From: Ettlia oleoabundans
Lineage: Eukaryota; Chlorophyta; Chlorophyceae; Chlamydomonadales
DNA: 64,000 nucleotides
Assembly: GCA_019693395.1 (NCBI GenBank)
Contig: JAAMXP010000923.1
Location: forward strand, 19,531 to 83,530
Direction: 5' to 3'
How positions within the stretch are numbered: position 1 is the stretch's first letter; every line of letters starts with the position of its first letter. A program made the translations under genes and the position numbers. Positions 46,966 through 59,283 of the stretch are shown here, piece after piece. The notes below the pieces were generated by a model. It worked only from the letters and a program-made list of their open reading frames with translations. It did no database searches and had not been told where the DNA came from.

Positions 46966-49900
46966 ATGGAGCCGGCAGCGAACGGGTTGCATCGATCAAG
47001 CTCCGTTTCTTCATCGGACAATGAGGGAGCGCACATTGGTGACGGCATCTGCGTCAATTGCTACGGCATGGTGCGTCAGACTGTTTAGTCCGCGCATATG
47101 GCTGCGTAAGGGATGCGCAGTGGCCCGAGGCCACAAAAGCGAGGCGGCGCCTGGGCATGTCGTGCCGCTGCGTGCATGCACTGACGCCCGACGGCACGTG
47201 CGGTTTGTATGGGGTGTTTGAATACAGGGACGCTCCAAGCTGCTGAAACTTGACATCGTTGGATTCCGGGACATTGTTGTTAGCGCCTTTGAGTGCGAAG
47301 ACTGTGGGTACAGGTACCTCCGCAGCGCCGGGTGCTCCTTCCCAGCGCGACGGCAGAAGTGCCCACTTGCACCCTGCTTCTTGCTGACGGATCACATCTT
47401 CTGCTGCTTTGGTGTTGGCTTACCACATAACTTGGCGCCCTGTTCGTCTGTTGTGTCGAATGGTGCCATGCGTGCTGCAGGGCGGATGAGGTGCAGCTGG
47501 CAGGGCAGTTTGATGAGCAGGGTGTGCGGCTGACGCTGCAGGTACCGCAGGGCTGTGCCACCACGCTGGGGCGCCAGGTGCTCAAGAGCGACACAGCCAC
47601 CATCAGGTGCACAGGGCGCCCCAGCATAGGCTGCCCTGCGTCTGAGCAGTCTGGCAAGGCCCCTGCTTTTTGCTGTGTTGTTGTTTGCTTGCCTGTTCCA
47701 TCCTAGCCAGGGTCGCATCAAGCTTGCCCCTGGGCTTGTGCTGTTGCCTTCTGAGCCATGGTGCGGTTATCTTTTTTGCATCAACATCTCGGGCAACAGT
47801 GCCCCCAGTTACAATTACTGCCGTTTCCTTCTCAATGCAGCATCCCTGAGCTAGAGTTTGAGATTGGGGCTGGTTCCTATGTGCCCTTTGCGGGTGACTT
47901 GAGCACTGTAGCAGATGTGCTGATGCAAGCCTGCAAGAACCTCAACATGAATCAGGTGATCGCCAGAGGAAGAGGGCACAGCAGGCAGGACCAAGCAGTA
48001 TGCATGCAGCGATATCGAATGTAGGACCGGGAGTTATCCATTGGTAGCATGCACGGATGGAGTGGTTGACAGCTGATGGTAAGGGCTCACAATGTGGGGC
48101 ACATGTGTGTTGCAGCCTTCTCCAACCCAGTGTTGTTGCCGTTTAGTTCGTGCTTCTGCAGGCTGAACGTCGGGCAGGAGACCCGGAAACAGCTTCTAAG
48201 ATTGACGACTTCATCATGGTAAGTCCGCTAAAGGCATGGGGCCACAGTGGAGGCATAGTCGCCTGTCACAGCATCGCAATGCTTTAAGCTGCAGGCTCAA
48301 TCAGTTGTTCACCAGTGCACATGGCGGCTGTGCATGCTGAAGTGTAACCAACCCGATGCCAATTCATCCTGTTTGGGTGCCGACTTGCTCAGGTGTTGCC
48401 TTGCTGTCCCGACCTCGTGCGGATTGTCACCATCCTGTGCAGGAGCTTGAGAATTACGCCACAGGGGGGCATGCTTTCACATTTGTGATTGAGGACAATG
48501 CCGGCAACAGCTTCATCTCGGGACCTGATGGCGGCCCAGCAAGTGCGCTCTCCGGTGACCCTGCCTTGACTCACTCCTTGTTGCTGTCGCGTCATCTGGC
48601 TGGCTGCGCCTTGGACTCTGTATATCCATCTGCCCAGAGTGCTGCTGCAGTGCACGGGCAGCAACAGTTGCTCTGCCCGCCACTCCGCCCGTCCTCTGCC
48701 TCGCTCTCTACCCGAGACTTGTCACCATTGCAAACCTGTTGATGTGTGCTCCAACCTCGCCACTCTGCCTGTCACCTGCACTGCAGATGCTGCTGAAGGC
48801 GACCCGTTGCTGCGAGTGGAGCGCTACAACCGCACTGCTGCCCAGGAGTCACGCATGGGGCTGGCACTGCCTGAGGAGTTTCTGCCTGAGAATCAGCCAG
48901 ACGAGGCGGAAGGCCTGCAGGCAGGAGCAGCTGACCAGTCGGAGCCCGCCTCGGCACCTGGCCGCCTGATATTGCGTGTGGAAGGGGAGCAGGAGGTGCA
49001 GTCCTTCCTGGCGAACTACTCTGCTAGCCAGGGGGGTCAGCAGGTGGCGGCAGCACCCGCTGGTGTGCAGTTGCCGGACAGCTGTGCCTCCTGCGGCACC
49101 ACCGCCCAGGGCGACTTCACAGCAACTGTGCACTGCACTGTGCCAGACTTCATCCCGGATTGCGTCATCGTCAGCTCTAGCTGTGCACGCTGTGCCGCCA
49201 CCTCGGCGGAGGTGCGGGGCACGGGGGGAGTTAGCGCACAGGGATCCCGCCTCAGGCAAGTGGCATGAGCGCAATTCTTGCAATCCAGTAGTCTTGTGTC
49301 AAAGCTCCGCCCATCCTTGCCGCACATGCCAGGCCCACACCAATGCCCTCTTTCAAATCCAGTATGCTAGGCACATACGTTTCCGCCTGTGCCCGGTTGC
49401 TTTCACATGCCAGTATCTGATGCCAATGCCCCACATCTGCAGGTTACGGGTCGAGTCTCCTGCTGACCTGGAGAGAGCGGTACTGCAGTCAGCTTCCGCC
49501 TCCATTGCGGTACCAGAAGTAGAGCTGGCACTCAGTACGGACAGCAACTCTGGCACGGCAACGACAGTGGGAGAGCTGGTTGGCAATGTGAGCCCGCAAG
49601 TGCATGCTTCATAACGGGCCAGCACTGTTGGGTGGGTGGAATTTGCAGGTTGGTTTATTGTACTGTTTGCCATCCCCTTTTTGTTTCTTGCTGCCTAAGC
49701 GTGTGCACCTCCCGTCTCATCGCGCCCTGTGCTGACTTCATTTCCTCATTCTGGCCTTTTCTGAATTGCAGCTGGCGCAACAGTTGAGCTCCAGTCCAAC
49801 CCTGGCCCCGACCGCTGCCGGCATTGCGGGCGCTGAGGCTGAGCAGGCTGATTGGCGTGAATTTGTGGCAGCGCTGCGTGCCTTTGCGGCGTTGGAGCGG

Positions 49901-50174
49901 CCTTGGACCCTGGAGCTCACAGACCCGCTGGACAGCAGCTGGGTGGCCCCAGCAGCGCCGGGGGAGCAGGATGAGAGGTGCGGGGGCATAGCGGCACAGG
50001 GTTGGGGGCATGTGCAGCCGAGGGCCTGGGTGATGTGCCCTGCATGGGGTTGATTATTTCGTTCTTGCATTGCCAGTAGTTTCTCCTGGCATTATGAGGG
50101 GTTTGCACCGCAGGATTCAGCTTGGGCCCACCGCCAAGCCCAAGCCGACCCTAACCAACAATTCTAGCACGTGA
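46966..50174 (+). CDS. ZPR1: Zinc-finger protein ZPR1
   Basis: Ten exons join in phase to 489 aa: 46966-47070, 47228-47313, 47481-47606, 47841-47955, 48162-48218, 48443-48542, 48787-49255, 49443-49587, 49772-49977 and 50114-50174. ZPR1 is an eEF1A chaperone/partner moving between cytoplasm and nucleus. It has two C4 zinc fingers, each followed by a beta-sheet (ZPR1) domain. First finger: ICVNC (about 28-32) with FECEDCGYR (about 56-64), then DEVQLAGQF, VLKSDTATI and IPELEFEIG. Second: SCASC (about 292) with SCARC, then RLRLRVESPADLERAVLQ and VPEVELAL. The linker ELENYATGGHAFTFVIEDNA is family-typical. The second ZPR1 repeat is less conserved than the first. Intron 7 (49256-49442) has a GC donor (CAG|GCAAGT); without it the beta-strand RLRLRV would be broken. 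Confidence 0.93.
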
Positions 50175-50672
50175 GCCACCCTTTTGAGGGACGCAGGCTG
50201 ACTGTGGTGCGTTACAACAGGACGCAGGAAGAGAATGCGCACTTTGGGCTCTTGCAAGGCGGCGGCGCAGCTCCCATCGCTCGAGTGCGCCAGCAGGATT
50301 TTGGCTGACAGCCATCCTGGCAACAAGGCCCCTCTTAGCTACAGCTTGCGATGCATCACATGGTGGACATCTTTAACACAAAGTTTAAAACCAAAAGACC
50401 AGGGTACAGAACGCATTAGCGCCACCCATCACATCCAATGCGGCAGGTCAGCGGGCGAGTTACTGGGGGCGATGACCTGGAGCGGCACGCTGCATCCAGC
50501 TGCTCACCGTACTGCTGGGCCTAACCGGTGCTCTTGCACTGGCTCCATGCCTTTGCAGCTACCTTGCTGCCGCATACGAGCACCACAACCCTCTGTTGAA
50601 AGCCAAAAGGCAGCGGGGTGTTTAGCGGTTCAGGCTTTGGGAGGCTGCGGCAGCAGCTGCACAGTTCTCAAC
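50175..50672. other. Intergenic region between ZPR1 and the 85-aa gene
   Basis: About 500 bp on the plus strand. It must hold the ZPR1 3' end and the next promoter. No feature was recognised. Confidence 0.4.
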
Positions 50673-51207
50673 ATGTCGTCAATGAATTACATTCGGGAGT
50701 TGATAAAGAGGAAGATGGAGGACCCCGCCGAGAGGGACGCGAAGTGGGAGGCGCACCTGCGTGGCGTGCAGGCAGCAGCGGCCAACGTGTAAGTCAAGTA
50801 GCGTGGACCGGCGATCGCGGTTCGCGAACTGGCGTGACGCCGGGGCGGGGCGGGGATGCCGTAAGCGGCGGCAGTGCGTTGCAGCCCGGCGTGAAAGGGC
50901 ACCCCGGTTTGCCAACTACTGGCCAGTGGTGTTATTTGATCCATGGTTGCCATGCAGGAAAAGCAACATGAGCCATCCGACCAAGAACTGGGGCTTTTGG
51001 CGTAATGACAAGCACAACGGAAAGTGAGTAACCCCACGCGCTCGTGCCCCTCCCCAATGCTTGCAGCACTTGAACTACAAGGGCCAGTAAGCTGAGCAGC
51101 ACGTCATGACCCGGTTCTTGTCCTGCCGCAGGTATGAGATGAATGCGGATCCTGCTATCAGCAAGCTGCCTGGCCGCCAATCAGGCATGTCCAAGCTGAC
51201 CGAGTGA
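50673..51207 (+). CDS. Small 85-aa protein, unknown
   Basis: Three exons, 50673-50788, 50958-51023 and 51132-51207, join in phase with clean donors (GTAAGT, GTGAGT). The product begins MSSMNYIRELIKRKMEDPAE, continues with an amphipathic helix (RDAKWEAHLRGVQAAAANV), then NWGFWRNDKHNGKYEMN and ends GMSKLTE. It is small, charged, has no membrane segment and no cleavable presequence. Size, helix and W-rich centre resemble accessory subunits of mitochondrial or plastid complexes, but I recognise no family. The three short, in-phase exons with good borders make it very likely to be a real gene. Confidence 0.7.
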
Positions 51208-51482
51208 TGTCCTGTGGTACATTCACCCGGCGGTGTTATGCTATGTACTTACCGCCCTTTTCCCAACCCATCAGCACCGGGAGATGCAAAGCACGCTGTG
51301 TTCGCGCGCTCTTGCACACCAGCCGCACCATTTTGCCTGCCAGTTCCCACCGTACAGCATGGATATGCAGGTACAAGCTCAACATCTAACATTCCAATAC
51401 CAATAAACTGCCAACAATGTATTGTTACCGTTCTGTAACACCAATACAGCAGTGTAATATGAAGGAATAGTGCGCAGACCAA
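51208..51482. other. Convergent intergenic region
   Basis: A compact 275-bp gap between the stop codons of the 85-aa gene and the GNAT gene. A TGTAA (51435-51439, plus) is a candidate polyadenylation signal. Confidence 0.4.
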
Positions 51483-53510
51483 TTAATATTGTGTTGCGGA
51501 CTGCTGCTCCTGGGGCTGCCGCTGGTGTCGCTGCTGCCCCTGCTCTTGCTGCTGCTTGGGCAAGCGCTTGCGAAGTAGGCGGCGCTGGTCCATGGCCAGG
51601 AATCGCACAAGGAAGGTGTCGGATGCCACCTCCTCGTACCCCGCACTCTTGTACAGCCGTGCCGCAGGGTGGTCTTGGACCCTACTGGGCAGGATGGGGG
51701 TAGAGTTGGCAAGAGAGGTAGGGGGGCGTCATGACAGAGGCAGCGCTGGCTGGTGGCTGGCTGGGAGCCGTGCCACTGGTAGTCGACAGCAAGCGCTGCT
51801 GGTCACCTGGCTGGATACATCCCAGCTGCAAGCCTGCGCAAGGAAGCCTACTGGTTTCCTACCAGCTTCTCTCTTCAAACAAGAGCCCTCAGACCCGCCC
51901 CACCCACCTGAGGTGCAAGTAGACCTCCGTCTCTCCCAGCTGAGCAACCAGCGACTCTGCTGCCTGCAACAGCGCCGTTCCATAGCCGCGGCCGCGGAGT
52001 CTTGGGTGGATGGCCATGTTGCACTGCAGTGAGCAGCCACGATTAGAATGTGGGCAGTGAAGGCTCTGCCTCACTTCACTAATGCTGGGCTGCACAAACA
52101 GCTGAGCAAAGAATGGCAGGTGCAGAGTGCGGGGGCTGCATGTTCTGGGCCCCACGCATTGGCAGCACAAAGTGCTCCTCCTACAACAGACAGTGGGACC
52201 CCATGCAACCACCCAGGTACATGCTTGGCGCACCAGGTACGGACGGTCCTGCAGAACATCACAGAACATGTTGTCAGCAATGAGACTGGTAGGAGCGGAT
52301 GTATATACTGTGCGGGTATTGAGCCCTGAAGAGAGGAGTAGAGGGGTTGCTGCCAGGGTCCCTTGCGGCAGGGCCTGGCAGGCTCTAGACACCCGTTCCC
52401 CTCCACACAAATTTTCCACGCCAACAAGCATGGTGGCTCAGGCAAACCTCTGGCATCAGCATGCGTACCTCTGGCGGTGTGAGGGTGAGGTATTTGGAGC
52501 GTGTGGAGGCGCTGAATGACAACTCAACCACCCCCGCCAGCAATGCACCGCTGGCTGCCGCTGCAGTTGACCCCTCCTCGCTGTTGGCGTCGCTGCTGCT
52601 GGCCTGCCTGCCGGCTTGCGAGTCAGACACTCCATTGTCAACTGAGGCAGCCTGCTGCTGCTGCTGCTGCCCAGCACGGGCCGATGCTGCAACGCCATCT
52701 CCACTAAAGCTCATAGCTGTGCTGCTGTTGCCGGTCTCGACTGCCATTTGAGTGCTGTTGTCGTTCCTGCTGGCAGCTGTGACTGCCATATCTGCCTCCA
52801 CCTGCTGCTGCAATAAGTAGGGCTCCTTGTCTGGTGGTGGCAGCAGAAGCGCTATGAGCACGACCGCTTTGGGTGGCAGCAGCATGTGAGCATCCAAGTA
52901 TTGCCGCACCTGCATTTGAAGAGTGGAAGAACGAAAGAGAAATTTGTAAATACCCTCGAGGGATATAGGAGGGCTGGTGACGGGATAACCGAGCAAGTGC
53001 ATGCATTGAGGCGCGATGGAGGGTATTTGGGGTGGGCATGTTGGCAGCATGTGCTGAAAGACTGCCTGGCCACACCTGGCGCCGCAAGTAGTTTTTGAAC
53101 TGCGCAGCCGACATGGACTCTGCAAAGCTCTCAGTCAGGAGGTCTGCAGCAGCCCTGACCCATTCCGCTGTCAGTGGCGTCACCAAAAGCGTCTGGCCTG
53201 GAACCTGTGGATTTTGCCGGCTGCTGCCACTGCTGGGGCAGTCACTGCCGCAATCGTGCCAATAGCGGAAGCTGGTCATTGCACGCTGCAGATCATTCTG
53301 CGGTGTGAAGGGCCTAAACTTGGGCAGCTGGAAATCAGGAAAGTCTATGTCTGCTCTCTGCTCATCCTGCTGCTGTTGGGCTTGCAAAGGCTTCCTGTGT
53401 GACCGCTGCCTGGCCCTGCGTGCGCCACCCTGCGGCCAGCCTGCCGACCACGCCGATTGGGGCCGAGACCCAGTGCCCGCCGAGACGTGAGCGCTTCGAT
53501 GCCGAAGCAT
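51483..53510 (-). CDS. GNAT-family N-acetyltransferase, probably plastid
   Basis: Five exons join in phase to 401 aa: 53076-53510, 52469-52909, 52234-52248, 51908-52023 and 51483-51681. The GNAT fold is seen from AADLLTESFAESMSAAQFKN through VVELSFSASTRSKYLTLTPP and PYLCNMAIHPRLRGRGYGTA, where RGRGYG is the acetyl-CoA pyrophosphate loop, to HPAARLYKSAGYEEVAS. The arrangement (Y-L-x-N-M-A-[VI]-x-P, R-x-R-G-x-G) is that of plant plastid GNATs that acetylate protein N-termini and lysines. The first ~60 residues are Arg/Ser/Gln-rich without acid, a plausible transit peptide. A Gln/Ser-rich insertion (about residues 200-265) splits the domain. Exon 3 is only 15 nt and encodes DRPYL. Substrate is inferred from the family only. 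Confidence 0.85.
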
Positions 53511-54282
53511 CTGTGCTGGGTTCTTAGCAGGTTGCAGAGTGGGCGGACAACGGAGGTCCCAACAACTGCCGCAGAGCCAGGCGGGGCTTGTTTGTCTAGA
53601 ATGTATTGATATCCTAAAAGGCAGAGGTATCGAATGTGCGGCGACGCACAACAAAACAGTTCGCTCGTGTGACCCATATGCTGCTGGCACCACCAAGGCG
53701 GCCACGGCAGAGGATCTGCAGCGTGCGCAGCCTTGTAGCTTTGAATTTGTATGGAATAATGATATCATGTGAGGTTCGTTGAGCTTTTGCACTTGTCTTG
53801 GTAAGCTAGAACCAGCCTGTCTGTCTCACCTGTCCAACACCGACGCTGCCCACTCCAATCCATGGCGCGGCAGGGTTTGGCGACCCCTCTACTCATTCGA
53901 GTGCAGCACTTCCAAGCGTTAGAAATCAAGTGTGCGCAGGCTGACGCGTTTTACCGGCATACCAGGACGTTAGCTCTGATTCAACACCGTTTCGCACGCT
54001 GACCGTAACGGTGGAAAGGAGGGGCGGGCTGCGCAGAGACAGCACCACCGTGCCTCTGTCACGGATCACCTTATCGCATCATGACAGCCTGCATCTATCT
54101 AAGTTAATGTCTAGTTTGTCAGTCTTTTCGACAGCCTCGGCGCCTGCGGCGCCTTGCCCGCTCGCTTCCGCCGCTCTACGTCGAGGTTAGGGGTTCAAAA
54201 CTATCTACTACTGGACACAAAAACCTACCAGGAGACGAAGCGCGTGCAGCGCCCAGAGCGAGCCATCAGCAGTAGCTGAGCT
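53511..54282. promoter_or_regulatory. Divergent intergenic region of GNAT and CCCH genes
   Basis: About 770 bp containing both promoters. Short ORFs (for example 53539-53772 plus) carry no domain. No motif could be assigned. Confidence 0.4.
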
Positions 54283-57200
54283 ATGGTTCCAGAACCTAGA
54301 AATAGGAGCAGAAGAGGCAGCCCCAGCCTGGAACGGGATGGGCGGGCTGGCGCACGCTCCACGCCGTCCAGAGCGCGGCGCACTCGCTCCCCGCCAAACC
54401 GCAGCGAGCCAGAGCCTGAGACGGTGTCTTGCAGCAGGCCCAATATGCAGCTTCTCCTTGCGACAATTGATGAGCTGGTAAAGCTGGTTGAAGTGGAGCG
54501 CCTGCTAATAGGTGGGGAGGTTCATGCTGTGAAGCCGCATGCTGTTCAGGACCTTCCATGCTTGTCTGTGAACCTTAGGTCCCCATATCCCTGTGCATGC
54601 TGATCCCTGCCGCGTTTGATGTCTGCAGCCCACAAGCGGCGGTGGCAGGTTGAGGACAAAGAACTCACCGTTGTGAAGAACGTGCTCGTTAGATTCAATC
54701 ACAACGGTTACCACTTGGGCCTGCTGGTGGTGGGTGCTGGCGTGCATACACAGCTAGCACGCATGTCCTGATGCCCCACATCCTGCAGCATCTGTGGATG
54801 TTCTGCATGGATGTGTTGTGATCTTCGAAGTTGGGCGGCCATTAAAAGCCTCCCTGCCTTGCGGCCTATGTGTGCAGAAGTATATGGTGGAGAACGAGAG
54901 GGATATGGTGCTTGTGCAGGTGAGAGCGACAACAAGCAGGCAAGGTGTTCCTTTGCTGTGAAAAAGGTGGATGGACCCTGCGATTCTGGTCTGTCATTTC
55001 TGCACAAGGTTCCTTGCCACTGGTAGTCGCTGATGACCGCTGTCTGGCCTGCCCTGCCCTGGCCTGTGCCTGTGTGCCTGCAGTCGGGGCATGCTGGCAT
55101 GGATGCACCGCCCTTCCTGCGCATCCCAGTCTCCTCCATCTCCAGCCGCAACCCTTTGGTAGAGCCGGAGTGGCAGCAGCATGGCATGCGCGAGCTGGCG
55201 GCCCTTCAGGAGTATCAAGGCCTGCACAAGCGCAGGCTCACACTGCACCAGGTTCGCTGCACCTGCTCCCCTGCAAGTCGCTGCCATTCCTGCCCTCAAC
55301 GTTGGTGATACCTCTGTTCATCTGTTTTTGTTTTTCCATGCGCAAATGTTTGGGATTTGCAACTTGGACTCCCTATGGATTGGCCCATGCAGCAATGTAT
55401 GCCTGCCTTTGGCAATGTGCATGGTATGTGCTGGCCACCTCCCTCGCTGGATTTGCAGGCAGCTGAGGCGGCGTGGCGGCGCCAGGCGGCATTGGATTGG
55501 TTTGATCGCTATGGAGCGGAGGAGGATATGGCGCAATGGCTGCCGCGCCTCCTCTCTGAGCTGCAGGACAGCTCAGAGGTGCGGCGCATCGGGCGCAAGT
55601 TTCAGATTGAGTATCGCCAGCAGCGCCAGCAGCAGCAGTCCTCCCCTCCCCACCGGCAGCCGCGCCGCCACTCGCCTATCCCCCAGCGGCAGCAACCCCG
55701 CTCCTCCTCCCCACAGCGGCATCGACGCGACTCTCTGTCGCCGCGGCGACAACATGGCGAGCCCGCGCATGGCGGGCAGGGGAACGATGCGCTGCTTGGG
55801 CAGCAGGATAGCAAGCTGCACGATGACGTGGACAGGCAGCAGCACCAGCGACAGCAGCACGATGCGGAGATGCAAGGCGCTGGGCCGAAGCGCCCTTCTA
55901 GCCGCACCGGTGGCAGCAATATGCGTGGCTTACCCAACACCACTCCAGCTTCGCCAGCATCTGGCCCGGTACCGGGCAGAAGCCCTGCAGCATCCAACCA
56001 CCGCCGCGCAAACCCTTCCCCCCACAGTACGGCTGGTAGTCAGCAGCACCTAAACGAGCGGCAGCAGCAGCAGCAATGGGCTGCTTCAAAGGTAGCGCAG
56101 CAGCATGAGAGCAGCAGGAATGCATCCATTGCTGGCTCCGACGCCCGCAGCCGGGGCATAGCCCCATTATTCATCTCTCTTTCACCAGATCCAGGTGCTC
56201 CTCCCTCTACAGTCGCCTCAGCGGCTCAGCCAGAGCTGCAGGCAACGGACGGCGAGAAGCATCAGCAGCGTCAGCAGGCTACTGTTGATCTGCAGGCTGC
56301 TCGCGAGAGCGCTCGCAGGGCTCAGCTGAACAGTGCTGGTCCTTTACAGCAGCAGGCACCCGCCAGTGGACCATTGGCAGGCAACCAGGCAGGCGGTGGA
56401 GTGGCGAGCAGCCAGGCAGCAGGCGGCACCAAGCGTAAGCGCGCACCTATTCAGTGGGAGCCCCAGCCATCCCAGCCAGGTGATGCCCCGCTGCAGTCTG
56501 CGGAAGTTCTCGCTGCCAAGGCTGCTGTGGCTGCTGGCGCCGCGGCAGAGCCTAGGGCCAAGCAGCAGAAAGTGGGGACAGGTGGGGCCAAGGCAAAGGC
56601 CAATGCCAACGCTGACGGCAAGCGGCCCGCTGGTGTAGCAGCACACAAGAGCTTCACTATCACTCTGCGCAGCTCGCCACTTCGTGGCGGCGGGTCTGGC
56701 AGGCCCTCCCCTGCACCCTCAGAGGATGGAGAGCTTCCGGAGCGAGTTGCCAAGGATGGTGACAGACCTGTAGGCCGGCCTTCCAGCAGGCTTGACAGCC
56801 ACGCTAGTGGCCCGACAGCAGCGATACCACGGCACAACCAGCGCCACTCTGCCCGGGATAGAGACGAGCGGCAGCCTACCCCTGATCTGGCGGACTTCCC
56901 CCCTGGCTTTGGAGCTCCTTCCAGCACTCCTTCAAAACTGGAACCTGAAGCGGGCTGTGGCGGCGACAACAGTGGCGGTGGTGTGACTGGCTACGGTGCG
57001 TCTGTCCCAGTGGCAGTACGGGTGCGGCTACCTGGCGCTTCTGGGGACGTTTCCTATGCAGACCGACCGCTTCCTGGCTCTGCATCTGGCCACGCACCAT
57101 ATCAGGCAGCAGCACCACCAGCAGCGGATGGCCCGCCGGGCACGCTGGCTGGCAGGTTTGGTTTTACTGCCGCGCAACAGCGCCTTCTAAATGACGATCC

Positions 57201-58811
57201 TGAGCAACCGATGGCAGCAGCAGCGGCGGCCACAACGGCGACCATACGCTTCACGCTTGCCAACAACAACGACAACAACAACGGCAACGCTGCGGGGTTG
57301 GCCACCTCCCTGGCTCCGTTTGCCGCCAAGGTGTTCCCGCCTGCTGTGCTGCCAAACATTGTGGGCGGAAACAGGTACGATGGCAGCGCTATGCCAGCCT
57401 CGCCTGCAGCGCTGCTGGCCTATGCACAGCAGCTGCAGCAGGCACAGCAGGTGGGTGACCTGCAGCAACAGCTGGGCATGCTTGCAGCTATGCAGATGAC
57501 AGCGGCAGCAGCAGGTGCGAGGCATGGTAGTGGCAGCCTGGGGGTCCAGCAGTCAGCGGATGTTATGCAAGGGCTGGGGGAATCCCCGCCGCAGCATGGG
57601 CGCAGAATCAGCAGGGTAGAGCAGAGGGGCGGGGCAGGGAGCGGCAGGTTTGTGCAGCTGGATTCAGGCAGCACAGGGGCAGCGGTGGGTGGCAGCAAGG
57701 GCAGGCAGTCGGCTGCTGGTGGGGTTGGTCCCTCCAGCGCAGGCACGGCTGGCTTCTGGGACCCGATGTGGTGCTGGGAGAGCCAAGCTGTAGCGCTTCT
57801 GCGTCGCCAGCGCAGCGACATGACCGTGGGAGATATGCAGGCCGCCCTCCCGCTACCCGCTTTATGGGACCAGTCAATAGGTGCGCGGTGGGCTCGCTAT
57901 GCACCCTCTCCTTGCACCTGATGTGTATGGAGGCTGTGCAGGAAGGTCAGGGTATCCGTGGTCGTTAGAGAGTCAAAAGTTTGTGTTGCATGCTTGCTTT
58001 ACCTGCTGACACACATCCCTGGTGCCGCTCGTCGTGATATCAACTGACATCCTCGCCCCGCCCGACTTGCCCGCCCTCCCGCAGACGCGTTCTATGCCTA
58101 CATCGCCCGGCGCAAGCAGGTGTTCGTGGTGAAGCCGTCGTCGCGGGGACGGCAGCACGCACGGGTGCACAGCGCCCCAGGTGCTCGCGCCTTCCTCGCC
58201 TACAAGCGCAGCCTGCTGCAGCTGCTGGCTGAGCGGCAGCCACGGCTGTCTGCAAGCTCTGTGCAGCGCCTCCTGCCGCTCCCTGCAGACCTGGAGAATT
58301 GGCTGCGACGGGAGGCAAGTTGCGGCTGTTGTTGCTGGCACACAAGCGCTGCCATACCCTGTGGGTCAGACTAAGGGTTGGTGGAACACGGGTGCTGGAG
58401 TACTGCTGCTCTACATTACCAGGTTATTAGCTGCCTAGTTGTTGCAAGTTGTCAGAATGGACAACCATGCGCATTTTCTCGCGCTCACCGCCAACTGCGG
58501 CTGCCAGCAACCCACCAGTTGCTCCCTGCATCGCGCCGTAATGCCCTGGCCTATTTGGTTTGCAGGCGGAGTCTGACTTCCCTCGGTTTGTGGGGAAGTA
58601 CATGCAGCAGGAGGTTGCGGTGGTGGGCTCAGGCGATGCCCAGGTGCTTGAGCTGCGGCCCTTCCAGCTGGATGCTGCTGGCAGTGTGGCAGGCAACCCA
58701 AAGGTGAAGCTGCCTACCTTCAAGGCCCAATGCAAGGGCTTCTTCCACATAAAGGGCGGCTGCAAGTTTGGGGATCATTGTTACAACTCGCATGTCGAGC
58801 CGCGGTGCTAG
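54283..58811 (+). CDS. Large (1145-aa) protein with C-terminal CCCH zinc finger
   Basis: Seven exons join in phase: 54283-54511, 54629-54729, 54878-54919, 55084-55251, 55459-57880, 58085-58314 and 58566-58811. The N-terminus is RS/RP-rich (RNRSRRGSPS), then helical (LLLATIDELVKLVEVERLLI). A conserved-looking block follows: KELTVVKNVLVRFNHNGYHL, LRIPVSSISSRNPLVEPEWQ and AALDWFDRYGAEEDMAQWL. The 2.4-kb exon is mostly Gln/Ala/Ser/Gly low complexity with basic patches (GTKRKRAPIQW). The last exons carry YAYIARRKQVFVVKPSSRGR, and the terminus has one CCCH finger, C-x9-C-x5-C-x3-H (CKGFFHIKGGCKFGDHCYNS). CCCH fingers usually bind RNA; a nuclear RNA role fits the RS-like start. I cannot name the family. 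Intron 6 has a GC donor (GAG|GCAAGT). Confidence 0.75.
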
Positions 58812-59283
58812 GCAGACTGAGGCAGCCGCTGGTCTCAGCTTGGTTGGACACGGCGCACAGCTGCGCTGGGCCCTTGGAAGTGCGCAAGATGTCAGGACTT
58901 TATTTCCCCGCCTTGAACGCAATTTTTGTATAAAACCGTGTAGCTAGTCATGTTGACCGTTCACATTATGGCAATCAAATGCGCATACATGTGCTGTGCA
59001 TTGGCAAGTGTGGTCCAGTTGCTGCACTCTGTGTGCATGTATTGGGTGGTTGCTGTAAAAACATTGTCAAGCAGAGTTCAGAAGCAATGGGAAACAGGGT
59101 GAAGCAAAATTGAGTGAGCAAGAAGGCATTCTGTCTGCTGGTCAAGGGTGATGCAAGTGTGGCTACTACAGTGCAGTCTTCACAGCTGGGTGGTTGCCTA
59201 CCTACTGGCTTGGACGCAGCGCACAATGCTCTAGTCCCTCTATAGTCTGTAGGGCACGCATGCATGCACAGAGTCTCCAGTAG
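58812..59283. other. Convergent intergenic region
   Basis: About 470 bp between the stops of the CCCH gene (plus) and the TFIIS-N gene (minus). TGTAAAA at 59054-59060 is a candidate plus-strand polyadenylation signal. Confidence 0.4.
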
